The translations under genes and the position numbers were made by a program. This document shows positions 17,802 through 25,937 of a stretch of DNA of 64,000 nt, piece by piece. Under the pieces are notes generated by a model. That model ran no database searches. It was not told the DNA's origin and saw nothing but the letters and a program-made list of their open reading frames with translations. This DNA comes from Bacteroidota bacterium. GTDB taxonomy: Bacteria > Bacteroidota > Bacteroidia > UKL13-3. The stretch's first letter is position 1. The number at the start of each line of letters is the position of its first letter. The DNA lies in contig JAIXSO010000049.1 in the NCBI GenBank assembly GCA_027484685.1, positions 25,310 to 89,309 of the forward strand, written 5' to 3'.

Positions 17802-18539
17802 TTATTTACGTTTTAAAGTATTTAACTTTACTCCTAAAATTACTTGAAGTCTTTCATAATAATTGGTGTATAATCTTCGCGCATCCTCTTGTGCAGCAAC
17901 AGCAATAGCCAAAACGTTCTTTTGACGCGCATACTCTGCAATTTTAATTACACCTTCTTTGTATTCTTTTTCAGCCACAGCACAAGCCACCTGCTGAACA
18001 AATAAATCCTCGTTACGAGCAGTAAAAATACGCTGAGCACCCACCAAGTTGGTATAATAATCGGCTACGTCTTTCTTGAAGTTAAATGCTTCTACATCTT
18101 TTTTATGCTTAGCTACTTCCCAAGCTTCGCGAGCCTGACCTACTCTACCTTTGTATCCTAAATAATCAAATAAATTCAACCTGATATCCACACCTACCCT
18201 GTAACCTTCTAACAAGGTAACATTTTGACCTTGGCTAGTTAATGGACCCGAGAAGAATGGTAAATTACCCCAAGAGTAGTTATAAAACACACCAATACCT
18301 TGAGTCCAAATTCTTTTTACATAATGCATATTCCAGTAATAAGAATTTGCCTGAGCTTGCTCTAATCTCTGTAAAGGATTGTTTTTTAATCCAATAATAA
18401 ACAATGAATCCAAAGGCGGTAAATACTCTTCAATATTCATTTTAGGATCAATAATGCTATCGTTTCCTTGCTGTGCAGCAACATCGTGTTGCAACGCAAA
18501 GAACAGAATTACACCCAAAAACTTAATTAACTTTCCCAT
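17802..18539 (-). CDS. Half-length TolC-family outer membrane protein
   Basis: 245 residues. A signal peptide (MGKLIKFLGVILFFALQHDVAAQ) precedes LDSLFIIGLKNNPLQRLEQA, a TolC-type first helix, a beta-hairpin part (VGVDIRLNLFDYLGYKGRVG) and a second long helix ending YYERLQVILGVKLNTLK. Normal TolC proteins carry two such repeats in about 450 residues; this one has only one. It heads the exopolysaccharide operon, 35 bp before the Wzc-like gene. No Wza-type exporter is present in the window, so it may form (as a hexamer rather than trimer, by analogy) the outer membrane exit. This is inference. Confidence 0.72.
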   Translation of the reverse strand: MGKLIKFLGVILFFALQHDVAAQQGNDSIIDPKMNIEEYLPPLDSLFIIGLKNNPLQRLEQAQANSYYWNMHYVKRIWTQGIGVFYNYSWGNLPFFSGPLTSQGQNVTLLEGYRVGVDIRLNLFDYLGYKGRVGQAREAWEVAKHKKDVEAFNFKKDVADYYTNLVGAQRIFTARNEDLFVQQVACAVAEKEYKEGVIKIAEYARQKNVLAIAVAAQEDARRLYTNYYERLQVILGVKLNTLKRK

Positions 18540-18719
18540 CAGTTTGCTGATTTAATATTTTATAAAAATTACTTGGTTCAAATTAAACTTATTAATACCT
18601 ATAAATATTTTACAGTTATTTACACAAAATGTCGCTATGTCTATTTTTTTAAAACGTTGATTAAATTATATTTTATTTTCCAATTTGATTTTTAAACTTG
18701 TACCAAATAAAATACCCTT
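18540..18719. promoter_or_regulatory. Divergent promoter region of the polysaccharide locus
   Basis: 180 bp of very AT-rich DNA between the start of the minus-strand operon and the plus-strand glycosyltransferase. It must carry promoters for both units. No convincing TAnnTTTG box could be placed on either strand, so only the position is offered. Confidence 0.4.
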
Positions 18720-19922
18720 ATGACAATAGTTAAAGATAGAGACATAATAGTTGTTGGTTTACAACCTTGGGATGGAGAAATTGGTAGTAATTGTAAAAAT
18801 ATTGCTATTGAATTTGCTAAACACAATAGGGTTTTATACGTTAATTATCCACTAGATAGGATTAGTATAAAACGAGAAGCCAACAACCCGTTAATTGCAA
18901 AAAGGATTGATATTTTAACCAATAAAAAAGATAATTTATTGCAAATAAATAATACAACTTGGCAGCTATATCCTAGCTGTGTTTTAGAAAGTATAAACTG
19001 GCTTCCAAGTACTTTTTTATTTAAAATCATCAATAAAATTAACAATTGGAAGTTTGCTTCTGAAATAAAAAAAGCGGCAGATGCACTTAATTTTAAAAAC
19101 TATATTTTATTTAATGATAGTGATATGTTCAGGAGCTATCACTTACAAGAAATGCTTAAACCAGCTTTAAGTATGTACTACACTCGCGATAATATGATGA
19201 GTGTTCCTTATTGGTATAAACATGGACATATTTTAGAACCTGAATTAGTAGCCAAAAGTGATGTTATTACAGCTAACTCAACCTATTTGGCCGACATTGC
19301 AAAGCAACACAATCCTAAAAGTTATTACGTAGGCCAAGGATGCGAAACTGAAGCATTTGATTTAGAAAAAATAACATACACACCTAAAGATATTGAACAC
19401 ATTAAGGGGCCAATTATTGGCTATATTGGAGCTTTATATAAACTGCGCTTAGACCTTGATTTAATTGAACATATAGCTAATACAAAACCAGAATGGAGTG
19501 TAGTTTTAATTGGCCCGGAAGATGATGCTTTTAAACAATCGAATTTGCATCAATTAGCAAATGTTCATTTTCTTGGGTTAAAAGATACAACCGAACTACC
19601 TGCTTATTTAGCTAAGTTTGATGTAGCTATCAATCCACAAATTTTAAATGAGGTTACTATTGGTAACTATCCAAGAAAAATTGACGAATACTTAGCTATG
19701 GGAAAACCCACGGTAGCTACAGAAACTAAAGCTATGAGTATATTTAAAGATTACACCTATTTAGGGAAAACCAAAGAAGATTACATTATATTAATTGAAA
19801 AAGCTTTAGCTGAAAATACACTAGAAAAACAACAAGAACGAATTAAATATGCGCGTTCGCATACCTGGGAAAATAGCGTTGCTGAAATTTACAAAGCCAT
19901 GTTATCTACCAACAAACTTTAA
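18720..19922 (+). CDS. Glycosyltransferase family 4, TuaH/GumK-like
   Basis: 400 residues. The start DRDIIVVGLQPWDGEIGSNC then NIAIEFAKHNRVLYVNYP is characteristic of a Bacteroidota GT-B group that also has MYYTRDNMMSVPYW. The C-terminal domain carries GPIIGYIGALYKLRLDLDLI, VVLIGPEDD and NYPRKIDEYLAMGKPTVATE, the E-x-nucleotide-sugar site. It is transcribed divergently from the exopolysaccharide operon and followed 32 bp later by an acyltransferase; both probably modify the same polymer. Confidence 0.9.
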   Translation: MTIVKDRDIIVVGLQPWDGEIGSNCKNIAIEFAKHNRVLYVNYPLDRISIKREANNPLIAKRIDILTNKKDNLLQINNTTWQLYPSCVLESINWLPSTFLFKIINKINNWKFASEIKKAADALNFKNYILFNDSDMFRSYHLQEMLKPALSMYYTRDNMMSVPYWYKHGHILEPELVAKSDVITANSTYLADIAKQHNPKSYYVGQGCETEAFDLEKITYTPKDIEHIKGPIIGYIGALYKLRLDLDLIEHIANTKPEWSVVLIGPEDDAFKQSNLHQLANVHFLGLKDTTELPAYLAKFDVAINPQILNEVTIGNYPRKIDEYLAMGKPTVATETKAMSIFKDYTYLGKTKEDYIILIEKALAENTLEKQQERIKYARSHTWENSVAEIYKAMLSTNKL

Positions 19923-19954
19923 TTATACATATTAACCTTTAATACCCTATAAAA

Positions 19955-20569
19955 ATGTCAATAGTTGATACCATAAAAAGTAATCCAAATTTAAAAAAAT
20001 TTGTACATTGGACTTTAATTCCTAAAGGTCAAGCAAGGCCGCGTACTTGGGTAAAATGGTTTGTAAATCCTTTTATTCATAAAAAAGGAAAGGGCGCTAC
20101 CATTAGGCGAAGAACTCGTGTTGATGTACTGCCGTTTAATCCATTTGAACTTGGCGATAATTCTACCATTGAAGATTTTAGTACCATTAATAATGGTGTG
20201 GGAGCTGTAAAAATTGGTAATGGAGTGCGCATTGGAATGAGCAACGTGGTAATAGGCCCTGTAACCATTGGCAATAATGTAATATTTGCACAAAACATAG
20301 TTACTAGTGGCTTAAACCATGGATATGAAGATATTAATATTCCTATTTGTAAACAACCAACTACCACTGCTTTAATAACCGTAGAAGACGATTGTTGGAT
20401 TGGTGCAAATGCAGTATTAACAGCAGGTGTAACCATAGGTAAACATACGGTAATAGCTGCTGGAGCAGTAGTAACTAAAAGCATTCCTCCTTTTTCTATT
20501 GCAGTTGGAAACCCTGCAAAGGTTATTAAACAATATAACTTTGAAACTAAGCAATGGGCTAAGGTTTAG
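19955..20569 (+). CDS. Hexapeptide-repeat acyltransferase (LbH, maltose/CoA O-acetyltransferase type)
   Basis: 204 residues. Isoleucine-patch repeats run through VKIGNGVRIGMSNVVIGPVT, IGNNVIFAQN, CWIGANAVLTAGVTIG and HTVIAAGAVVTKSIPPFSIA, ending VGNPAKVIK. The catalytic His lies in SGLNHGYED. It forms a left-handed beta-helix trimer that transfers acetyl (or similar) groups from CoA to sugars. Downstream of a glycosyltransferase in an exopolysaccharide locus, O-acetylation of the polymer is the likely role. Confidence 0.93.
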   Translation: MSIVDTIKSNPNLKKFVHWTLIPKGQARPRTWVKWFVNPFIHKKGKGATIRRRTRVDVLPFNPFELGDNSTIEDFSTINNGVGAVKIGNGVRIGMSNVVIGPVTIGNNVIFAQNIVTSGLNHGYEDINIPICKQPTTTALITVEDDCWIGANAVLTAGVTIGKHTVIAAGAVVTKSIPPFSIAVGNPAKVIKQYNFETKQWAKV

Positions 20570-20630
20570 GCTGTGAATTATATTGTACATTTACTTGCCA
20601 AATATCATATTTCAGTCATATTATATAAAA

Positions 20631-20638
20631 TATATTTG
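20631..20638 (+). promoter_or_regulatory. Putative -7 box TATATTTG
   Basis: Exact match to the Bacteroidota TAnnTTTG -7 element, 24 bp before the cytochrome c ATG. No clear TTG -33 element was found at 17-22 bp upstream. Confidence 0.45.
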
Positions 20639-20661
20639 TGGGGTAATTAAAATTAATACAA

Positions 20662-21090
20662 ATGAAAAAAATAACGATAATACTAGCATTTGCTGCCATT
20701 TTTGTTGGAGCATGTTCATCAGGAAGTAATGAAAACAGTTCTTCGTCAAGCAATACACAAAGTACTACTAAAGAGCATCCAAGCACTGCACCTACCACTA
20801 GCGAAGCCACCGTTAGCTCTGATATGATTCAAGTTCCGGCAGACATTAATGAATTACTTAATAAAAATACTTGTTTAAGTTGTCACGATGCTAATGATAA
20901 AGTGGTAGGGCCTCCATACAAAGAAATAGCAAAACGTAACTACACTGCCAAAGAAATTGTGGAACTAATTTACAAACCAAAACCTAGCAACTGGCCTGAT
21001 TACCCATCGCCAATGATTGGTTTACCTAATGTACCTAAAGACGAAGCTTTAAAAATAGCGGAGTGGATAGTTTCATTAAACAAAAAATAA
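20662..21090 (+). CDS. Small c-type cytochrome lipoprotein
   Basis: 142 residues. The signal ILAFAAIFVGACSSG has a good lipobox (VGAC), followed by a Ser/Thr/Asn-rich linker of about 35 residues and a class I cytochrome c domain with NTCLSCHDAN (CxxCH haem site), VVGPPYKEIA and the distal methionine in PSPMIGLPNV. It would be tethered to a membrane facing the periplasm or surface and carry single electrons, perhaps to a terminal oxidase. It is followed by its own terminator, so it is monocistronic. Confidence 0.92.
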   Translation: MKKITIILAFAAIFVGACSSGSNENSSSSSNTQSTTKEHPSTAPTTSEATVSSDMIQVPADINELLNKNTCLSCHDANDKVVGPPYKEIAKRNYTAKEIVELIYKPKPSNWPDYPSPMIGLPNVPKDEALKIAEWIVSLNKK

Positions 21091-21100
21091 TTATTATTTT

Positions 21101-21137
21101 GAAAAGCAGCTGATAAATTCAACTGCTTTTTTTATTT
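21101..21137 (+). terminator. Rho-independent terminator after cytochrome c
   Basis: AAAAGCAG pairs with CTGCTTTT around a 13-nt loop and is followed by a run of T, 10 bp after the cytochrome stop. Confidence 0.85.
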
Positions 21138-21192
21138 GGAAAAGCAATTACATTAAATTTTATTTTTCATAAAATAATTGCATCATTGTTTT

Positions 21193-22089
21193 ATGGAACA
21201 AAATAAAAGCATCTTATTTTTAATCAATCCTTTTTCGGGTAATGGAAACGGTTTAAAAACTGCCCAAATTGCTGTAAAAGAGGCTAAAAATAAAGGTTAT
21301 AAAACCATTGAGTTTGTTAGCAAATATGCTGGTCACTTAAGTGAATTTACCCAACTTTTTTCTGTAAACGAAATTGCTAAAATAGCAGTAATTGGTGGTG
21401 ATGGAAGCATGCACGAAGTAGTGAATGCCGCTGCCAATAATCCTATATGGTTGCAAGTGCCTTATGTATTATTTCCAAGCGGAACTGGCAATGCATTTAC
21501 TTACGATTTAAATTGTTTAACCACAACTCAAGCCATCAATTTACTGCTAAATGGAACCGAAACTTTAATTGATTTAGCCGAAGTAAAAAACCACCAAGGC
21601 AGCATTTGGTCGTTTAATATTATTGGCTGTGGTTTAGTGGCTGATATTAACCTTTCGGCCGAAAAAATGCGCTTATTCAAATCGGCTAGGTACAATATTG
21701 CTTCGCTACTTAATATTGTAAAAAACCCAACTATTAAAGCTAAAGTTACGGTTAATGATCAAGTTATTGATAGCGATTTTTGTTTTTTATTGGCTTGTAA
21801 CACACGTTATACAGGCAAGGCCATGAAAATGGCGCCATTAGCAAAACTAAACGATGGTTTAGTTGATTTTTTAATCGTAGAAAAAACATCTAGATTTAAG
21901 TTACTTAATTTGTTTCCAAAAGTATTTAGTGGTAAACATTTGGAAGCACCCATTTTAAAATATATTCAAACCAACTATATTAAAATAGAAACGCAACATG
22001 CTGGTTTGGTTAATATTGATGGGGAAATAAAAGGCAATACCCCAATGGAAATAATTATCCATAAGCAAAAGTTAAAGATTTTAAGTTAA
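21193..22089 (+). CDS. Diacylglycerol kinase family lipid kinase (YegS/DagK)
   Basis: 298 residues from the ATG at 21193; the track TTG at 21178 adds MHHCF. ILFLINPFSGNGNGLKTAQ, AVIGGDGSMHEVVNA (the GGDGT-like ATP site) and VLFPSGTGNAFTYDL are the defining motifs of the bacterial diacylglycerol/sphingosine kinase fold. C-terminal VDFLIVEKTSR and NIDGEIKG finish the catalytic beta-sandwich. It phosphorylates a lipid, probably diacylglycerol or a sphingoid base, at the inner membrane. It stands alone. Confidence 0.92.
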   Translation: MEQNKSILFLINPFSGNGNGLKTAQIAVKEAKNKGYKTIEFVSKYAGHLSEFTQLFSVNEIAKIAVIGGDGSMHEVVNAAANNPIWLQVPYVLFPSGTGNAFTYDLNCLTTTQAINLLLNGTETLIDLAEVKNHQGSIWSFNIIGCGLVADINLSAEKMRLFKSARYNIASLLNIVKNPTIKAKVTVNDQVIDSDFCFLLACNTRYTGKAMKMAPLAKLNDGLVDFLIVEKTSRFKLLNLFPKVFSGKHLEAPILKYIQTNYIKIETQHAGLVNIDGEIKGNTPMEIIIHKQKLKILS

Positions 22090-22195
22090 CTAAATCCTTA
22101 ATAACAGCTATTTTAAGTTAAAAACTATCATTTTATTCACTTAAAGCAAAGTTTGCAAACATGCACTTTGTGGTATTACTTTGCAGCCTTAAATT

Positions 22196-23581
22196 ATGGC
22201 AAAAGAAAAACCAAGCATTCCTAAAGGTACCCGCGATTTTGGGCCACAAGAAGTAGCTAAACGAAAATATATTTTAAATACCATTGAAAAAGTTTTTATA
22301 AAATATGGCTTTATGCCTATAGAAACGCCCACCATGGAAAACCTAAGCACACTTACCGGCAAGTATGGCGATGAAGGTGATAAGTTGTTGTTTAAAATAT
22401 TGAATAGCGGTGAATATTTGAAGGAATTAACGCCTGAAATCCTATCAACTAACAACCATCAACTTTCAACTAAACTCATTTCAGAAAAAGGCCTTCGCTA
22501 CGATTTAACAGTTCCTTTTGCGCGCTATGTGGTAATGAATAGAAATGAAATTACTTTTCCGTTTAAGCGTTATCAAATGCAGCCTGTATGGCGCGCTGAT
22601 AAACCTCAAAAAGGGCGTTACCGTGAGTTTTGGCAATGCGATGCGGATGTGGTTGGAAGTGATAGTTTATTGCATGAATTAGATTTGATAAACATTTATA
22701 GTGAAGTTTTTAAGGGTTTAGGTATTGATGTTGAAATTAAAATAAATAACCGTAAAGTTTTAGCTGGAATAGCCGAAGTTGTTAAAGGAATTGAGCACTT
22801 AAACACCATTGCGGTAGCAATTGATAAACTAGATAAAATTGGCAAAGATGGGGTAAGCAAAGAATTATCAGAACTTGGTTTTTCTGATTTAGAAATTGAA
22901 AAACTTTTTGATATTATAACCATAAAAGGCAATGAATCAGAAATGCTTGAAACTTTGAAAATAAAATTACAAAGTTCACAAGAAGGTTTGAAAGGTATTG
23001 AAGAATTAGAATTTATTTTTAACCTAATCAACCAATCAATCAATGAACCTACTAACTTAAAAACCGACTTCTCACTAGCACGTGGCCTCTCCTACTACAC
23101 AGGTTGTATATTTGAAGTAGCTGCGGTGAAAGGTTCATTAAGAAGCAGCATTGGCGGAGGAGGCAGATATGATAACCTTACTGGAATTTTTGGATTAGAT
23201 GGTGTTTCGGGTGTTGGAATATCTTTTGGTTTGGATAGGATTTATGATGTATTAGAAGAATTGAAATTGTTCCCAGAAACATTATCTCAAGGTAGTAGCA
23301 AAGTATTAATTTGTGCAAGTAATTCTATTGAAAATATTGAGCTTGCACCTGTTTTGCAAATATTAGGCACTTTAAGAAATAACGGCATTGCATCGGAATT
23401 ATACACCGAAAAAATTAATGTTAAAAAACCTTTGGAAAAGCCTATTAAATATGCTAGCAGCAAAAAAATTCCTTACGCACTTATTTATACTGAAAACGAA
23501 CCTTTAAAACTAAAAAATTTAGAAACTGGTTTCCAGGAGGAGTTGAGTATGGAGGAAATTGTAGAGAAGTTGAAAGGTTGA
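22196..23581 (+). CDS. hisS: Histidine--tRNA ligase
   Basis: 461 residues. Class II motifs are present: KGTRDFGP, RYDLTVPFARYV (motif around the His pocket), QPVWRADKPQKGRYREFWQC (motif 2), LARGLSYYTGCIFEV, and GISFGLDRIYDVL (motif 3). The C-terminal anticodon domain starts VLICASNSIENIELAP. The segment between KELTPEIL and LISEKGLRYD carries STNNHQLSTK, encoded by a word repeat also found in intergenic DNA. A TTACTTTGCAG box lies about 20 bp upstream of the ATG and may be the -7 element, giving a nearly leaderless mRNA. Confidence 0.97.
   Translation: MAKEKPSIPKGTRDFGPQEVAKRKYILNTIEKVFIKYGFMPIETPTMENLSTLTGKYGDEGDKLLFKILNSGEYLKELTPEILSTNNHQLSTKLISEKGLRYDLTVPFARYVVMNRNEITFPFKRYQMQPVWRADKPQKGRYREFWQCDADVVGSDSLLHELDLINIYSEVFKGLGIDVEIKINNRKVLAGIAEVVKGIEHLNTIAVAIDKLDKIGKDGVSKELSELGFSDLEIEKLFDIITIKGNESEMLETLKIKLQSSQEGLKGIEELEFIFNLINQSINEPTNLKTDFSLARGLSYYTGCIFEVAAVKGSLRSSIGGGGRYDNLTGIFGLDGVSGVGISFGLDRIYDVLEELKLFPETLSQGSSKVLICASNSIENIELAPVLQILGTLRNNGIASELYTEKINVKKPLEKPIKYASSKKIPYALIYTENEPLKLKNLETGFQEELSMEEIVEKLKG
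22442..22474 (+). repeat. Word repeat in frame inside hisS
   Basis: CTATCAACTAACAACCATCA and onward encodes LSTNNHQLSTKL. Its reverse complement shares most of its words with the intergenic repeat at 6773-6803. It sits in a loop just before a conserved aminoacylation motif. Confidence 0.7.
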
Positions 23582-23671
23582 TAAGTTGACTAGTTAGTAA
23601 ATTAATTATTATAAATTTTAAAACAAACTGCTAGTTGCTAGAAGCCAGCTGCTAGTGGCCAAAAGAAAAAA
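23582..23671 (+). repeat. Word-repeat spacer between hisS and hutH
   Basis: The word AGGTTGATAAGTTGACTAG starts within the last codons of hisS (the TGA stop is part of it). A second word family, CTGCTAGTTGCTAGAAGCC, lies nearer to hutH. No promoter box stands out. Confidence 0.55.
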
Positions 23672-25162
23672 ATGTACGAAATAAGCACCCAAATAAGCAT
23701 TGAAGAAATTCAAGATATCATTGCAAATAACAAGCAAATCAAATTAAGCGATGATGCTAAAGCTCGCATTGTAAAATGCAGAACTTATTTAGATGAAAAA
23801 TTAGCCAATAACGAAAAACCCATTTATGGGATAAACACTGGTTTTGGATCATTGCATAGCACCAAAATTAGCAACGAAAACTTAGTTCAATTACAAGAAA
23901 ATTTGTTGCTTAGTCATGCTTGCGGAACTGGCGATTTAGTGCCACACGAAATCATCAAAATTATGTTGTTGCTAAAAGTGCAATCATTGGCTTACGGCCA
24001 TTCAGCAGTACAATTAGAAACTGTTGAAAGATTGATTTATTTCTTTAACAATAATATTTTACCAGTAGTTTTTGAATTAGGTTCTTTAGGCGCCAGTGGC
24101 GATTTAGCTCCATTGGCACATTTAAGTTTACCATTGATTGGTGAAGGAAATGTTTACGTTTTAGAAAGTTCGAAGTTTGAAGTTCGAAGTTCGAAGTCAA
24201 TTTTGGAATCACATAAACTTAATCCAATAAAACTTAAATCGAAAGAAGGTTTAGCTTTAATCAATGGTACACAATTTATGAGTGCTTATGGTGTTTATTG
24301 CTTGATAAAAGCTAACCAACTTTTAACTAAAACCGATTTTATAGCAAGTATTTCTATTGATGCTTTTGATTGCAGATTGGAGCCTTTCCATCATTTATTG
24401 CATGATGTTCGTCCGCATAAAGGACAAATAAATACAGCCAAAAACATATTAGCCAATTTAGCAGATTCAGAAATTGCAAAACAACCAAAAGTACAAGTGC
24501 AAGATCAATATGCATTTAGATGTATTCCACAAGTACATGGTGCAAGCAAAGACGCCATTGAACACATCAATAAAATTTTTACAACCGAAATAAACTCAGT
24601 TACCGATAATCCAAATGTATTTGCCGATGAAGATTTAATCCTTTCTGGAGGTAACTTTCACGGACAAACTTTGGCCATTCATTTAGATTTTTTGGCCATT
24701 GCTTTGGCTGAATTAGGCAGTATTTCAGAAAGAAGAACTTATCAGTTAATATCTGGACAACGTAAATTGCCAGCGTTTTTGGTTAGCAATCCTGGTTTAA
24801 ACTCAGGCTTTATGATTCCGCAATACACAGCAGCAAGTATTGTTAGTCAAAACAAACAATTGTGTACACCAGCCTCTGTTGATTCTATTGTAAGTAGTAA
24901 TGGACAAGAAGACCATGTAAGTATGGGTGCAAATGCAGCTACCAAATGCTTGCGTGTAGTTAAAAATTTGGAAAGAATTGTGGCAATAGAATTGCTGAAT
25001 GCAAGCCAAGCTTTGGAATTCAGACGTCCGCTAAAAAGTGCTTCAAAAATTGAAAGGTATATAGCTGCATACCGCCAAAAAGTTCCATTTGTAACCAAGG
25101 ATAGATTTTTACATGATGATATTGAAAACAGTGTGTTGTTTTTGAATGAAACGGATGTATAA
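23672..25162 (+). CDS. hutH: Histidine ammonia-lyase
   Basis: 496 residues. YGINTGFGSL, the MIO-forming GSLGASGDLAPLAHLSLPLI (Ala-Ser-Gly), INGTQFMSAYG, YAFRCIPQVHGASKD, SVTDNPNVF and GGNFHGQTLA are all present, so the enzyme should deaminate histidine to urocanate. Between IGEGNVYVLE and LKSKEGLALI, where relatives have a short loop, lies SSKFEVRSSKSILESHKLNP, partly encoded by a 7-bp tandem repeat. No hutU, hutI or hutG gene is next to it, so either the rest of the pathway is elsewhere or urocanate is the product. It is 90 bp downstream of hisS. Confidence 0.95.
   Translation: MYEISTQISIEEIQDIIANNKQIKLSDDAKARIVKCRTYLDEKLANNEKPIYGINTGFGSLHSTKISNENLVQLQENLLLSHACGTGDLVPHEIIKIMLLLKVQSLAYGHSAVQLETVERLIYFFNNNILPVVFELGSLGASGDLAPLAHLSLPLIGEGNVYVLESSKFEVRSSKSILESHKLNPIKLKSKEGLALINGTQFMSAYGVYCLIKANQLLTKTDFIASISIDAFDCRLEPFHHLLHDVRPHKGQINTAKNILANLADSEIAKQPKVQVQDQYAFRCIPQVHGASKDAIEHINKIFTTEINSVTDNPNVFADEDLILSGGNFHGQTLAIHLDFLAIALAELGSISERRTYQLISGQRKLPAFLVSNPGLNSGFMIPQYTAASIVSQNKQLCTPASVDSIVSSNGQEDHVSMGANAATKCLRVVKNLERIVAIELLNASQALEFRRPLKSASKIERYIAAYRQKVPFVTKDRFLHDDIENSVLFLNETDV
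24166..24198 (+). repeat. 7-bp tandem repeat in frame inside hutH
   Basis: AAGTTCG AAGTTTG AAGTTCG and onward: 4.7 units of 7 bp. Because 7 is not a multiple of three, each change of one unit would shift the frame; the present copy number keeps hutH open. Confidence 0.85.
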
Positions 25163-25165
25163 ATA

Positions 25166-25189
25166 ATTGCAGGCAAGGATGCCTGCAAT
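25166..25189 (+). repeat. Perfect hairpin word after hutH
   Basis: ATTGCAGGCA pairs fully with TGCCTGCAAT around AGGA, four bases after the hutH stop. No T-run follows, so it is more like a palindromic repeat than a classic terminator, although it could protect the 3' end. Confidence 0.6.
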
Positions 25190-25240
25190 GGCTTATAATA
25201 AGAGCGATTATTACGAATAGAAAAGATCGTTTTTTTTATA

Positions 25241-25762
25241 TTAATTTAGTTTTACGTAACTTTTCAAATACTTTACATAATTTAAATTCTGTTCGGTAAA
25301 GTCTGTTAAAAAATATTTGTATTCATCACAATTTGTATTATTAAACTCTTTATCATTTGGAATTATTGACTGATAAGTTAAATATGGATCAGTATAACTT
25401 CTGAATTCAACATGTATAGAGCTTGCTTTAATATTTGGTATTAAAACCATACTACCGAAGACTTTATCTCCAAAATACTTACAAGCGTTTGGAATCAAAA
25501 TAGTATCAGAACAAAACTCAAAACTAATAGCAGTTAAAGTGTCAAGGTCAAAACTAAAATGATGTAATGTATCAGCTCTATTATTCTTCAAAATGCACTT
25601 TTTGTTTTTTAAAAGTTTGAACGAAAAAGGTTTATTGGAATCAATTGGATTTTCTGAATAATTTACTTTCAAACTTTTGACGAATATTAAAATAGTTTTC
25701 TGTCCAAATACATTATTAGAAAGAACAACTAGAATCATGATTAGACAAAATTTATTATTCAT
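25241..25762 (-). CDS. Secreted protein of unknown function
   Basis: 173 residues. MNNKFCLIMILVVLSNNVFGQ is a clear signal peptide ending at a VFGQ cleavage site. The mature part is rich in beta-strand-like segments and contains three cysteines (KKCILKN, FEFCSD, NACKYF and NCDEY region). No family is recognised. It is convergent with hutH and its upstream side is occupied by word repeats, with no evident partner. Confidence 0.55.
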   Translation of the reverse strand: MNNKFCLIMILVVLSNNVFGQKTILIFVKSLKVNYSENPIDSNKPFSFKLLKNKKCILKNNRADTLHHFSFDLDTLTAISFEFCSDTILIPNACKYFGDKVFGSMVLIPNIKASSIHVEFRSYTDPYLTYQSIIPNDKEFNNTNCDEYKYFLTDFTEQNLNYVKYLKSYVKLN

Positions 25763-25836
25763 AGTCTTTATGTATTTTTTTAAAATTACAAGTTAAACGA
25801 AAAGGTTTAATTAACAGTGTATTCTAATCAAAGAAG

Positions 25837-25927
25837 ATTCCTACGGAATGACGACAGTTGTTTCGGAAATTTCTGCGAAAATCAGCGAAATCTGCGGGAA
25901 ATATGGTTCGACAAGCTCACCATGACA
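25837..25927. repeat. Cluster of intergenic words upstream of PAP2 gene end
   Basis: Three different words lie side by side: TTCCTACGGAATGACGAC, the iterated TCTGCGAAAATCAGCGAAAT, and GGTTCGACAAGCTCACCATG. The last shares GAGCTTGTCGAA (reverse complement) with the 23-bp tandem repeat at 40177. No gene fits here. Confidence 0.7.
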
Positions 25928-25937
25928 TAAAAAAACC

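Noticed and set aside
20015-20484. Two minus-strand ORFs opposite the acyltransferase
   Set aside because: Shadows of the hexapeptide repeats in the real gene.
24803-25188. Minus-strand ORFs opposite hutH
   Set aside because: No family resemblance and fully inside a conserved gene.
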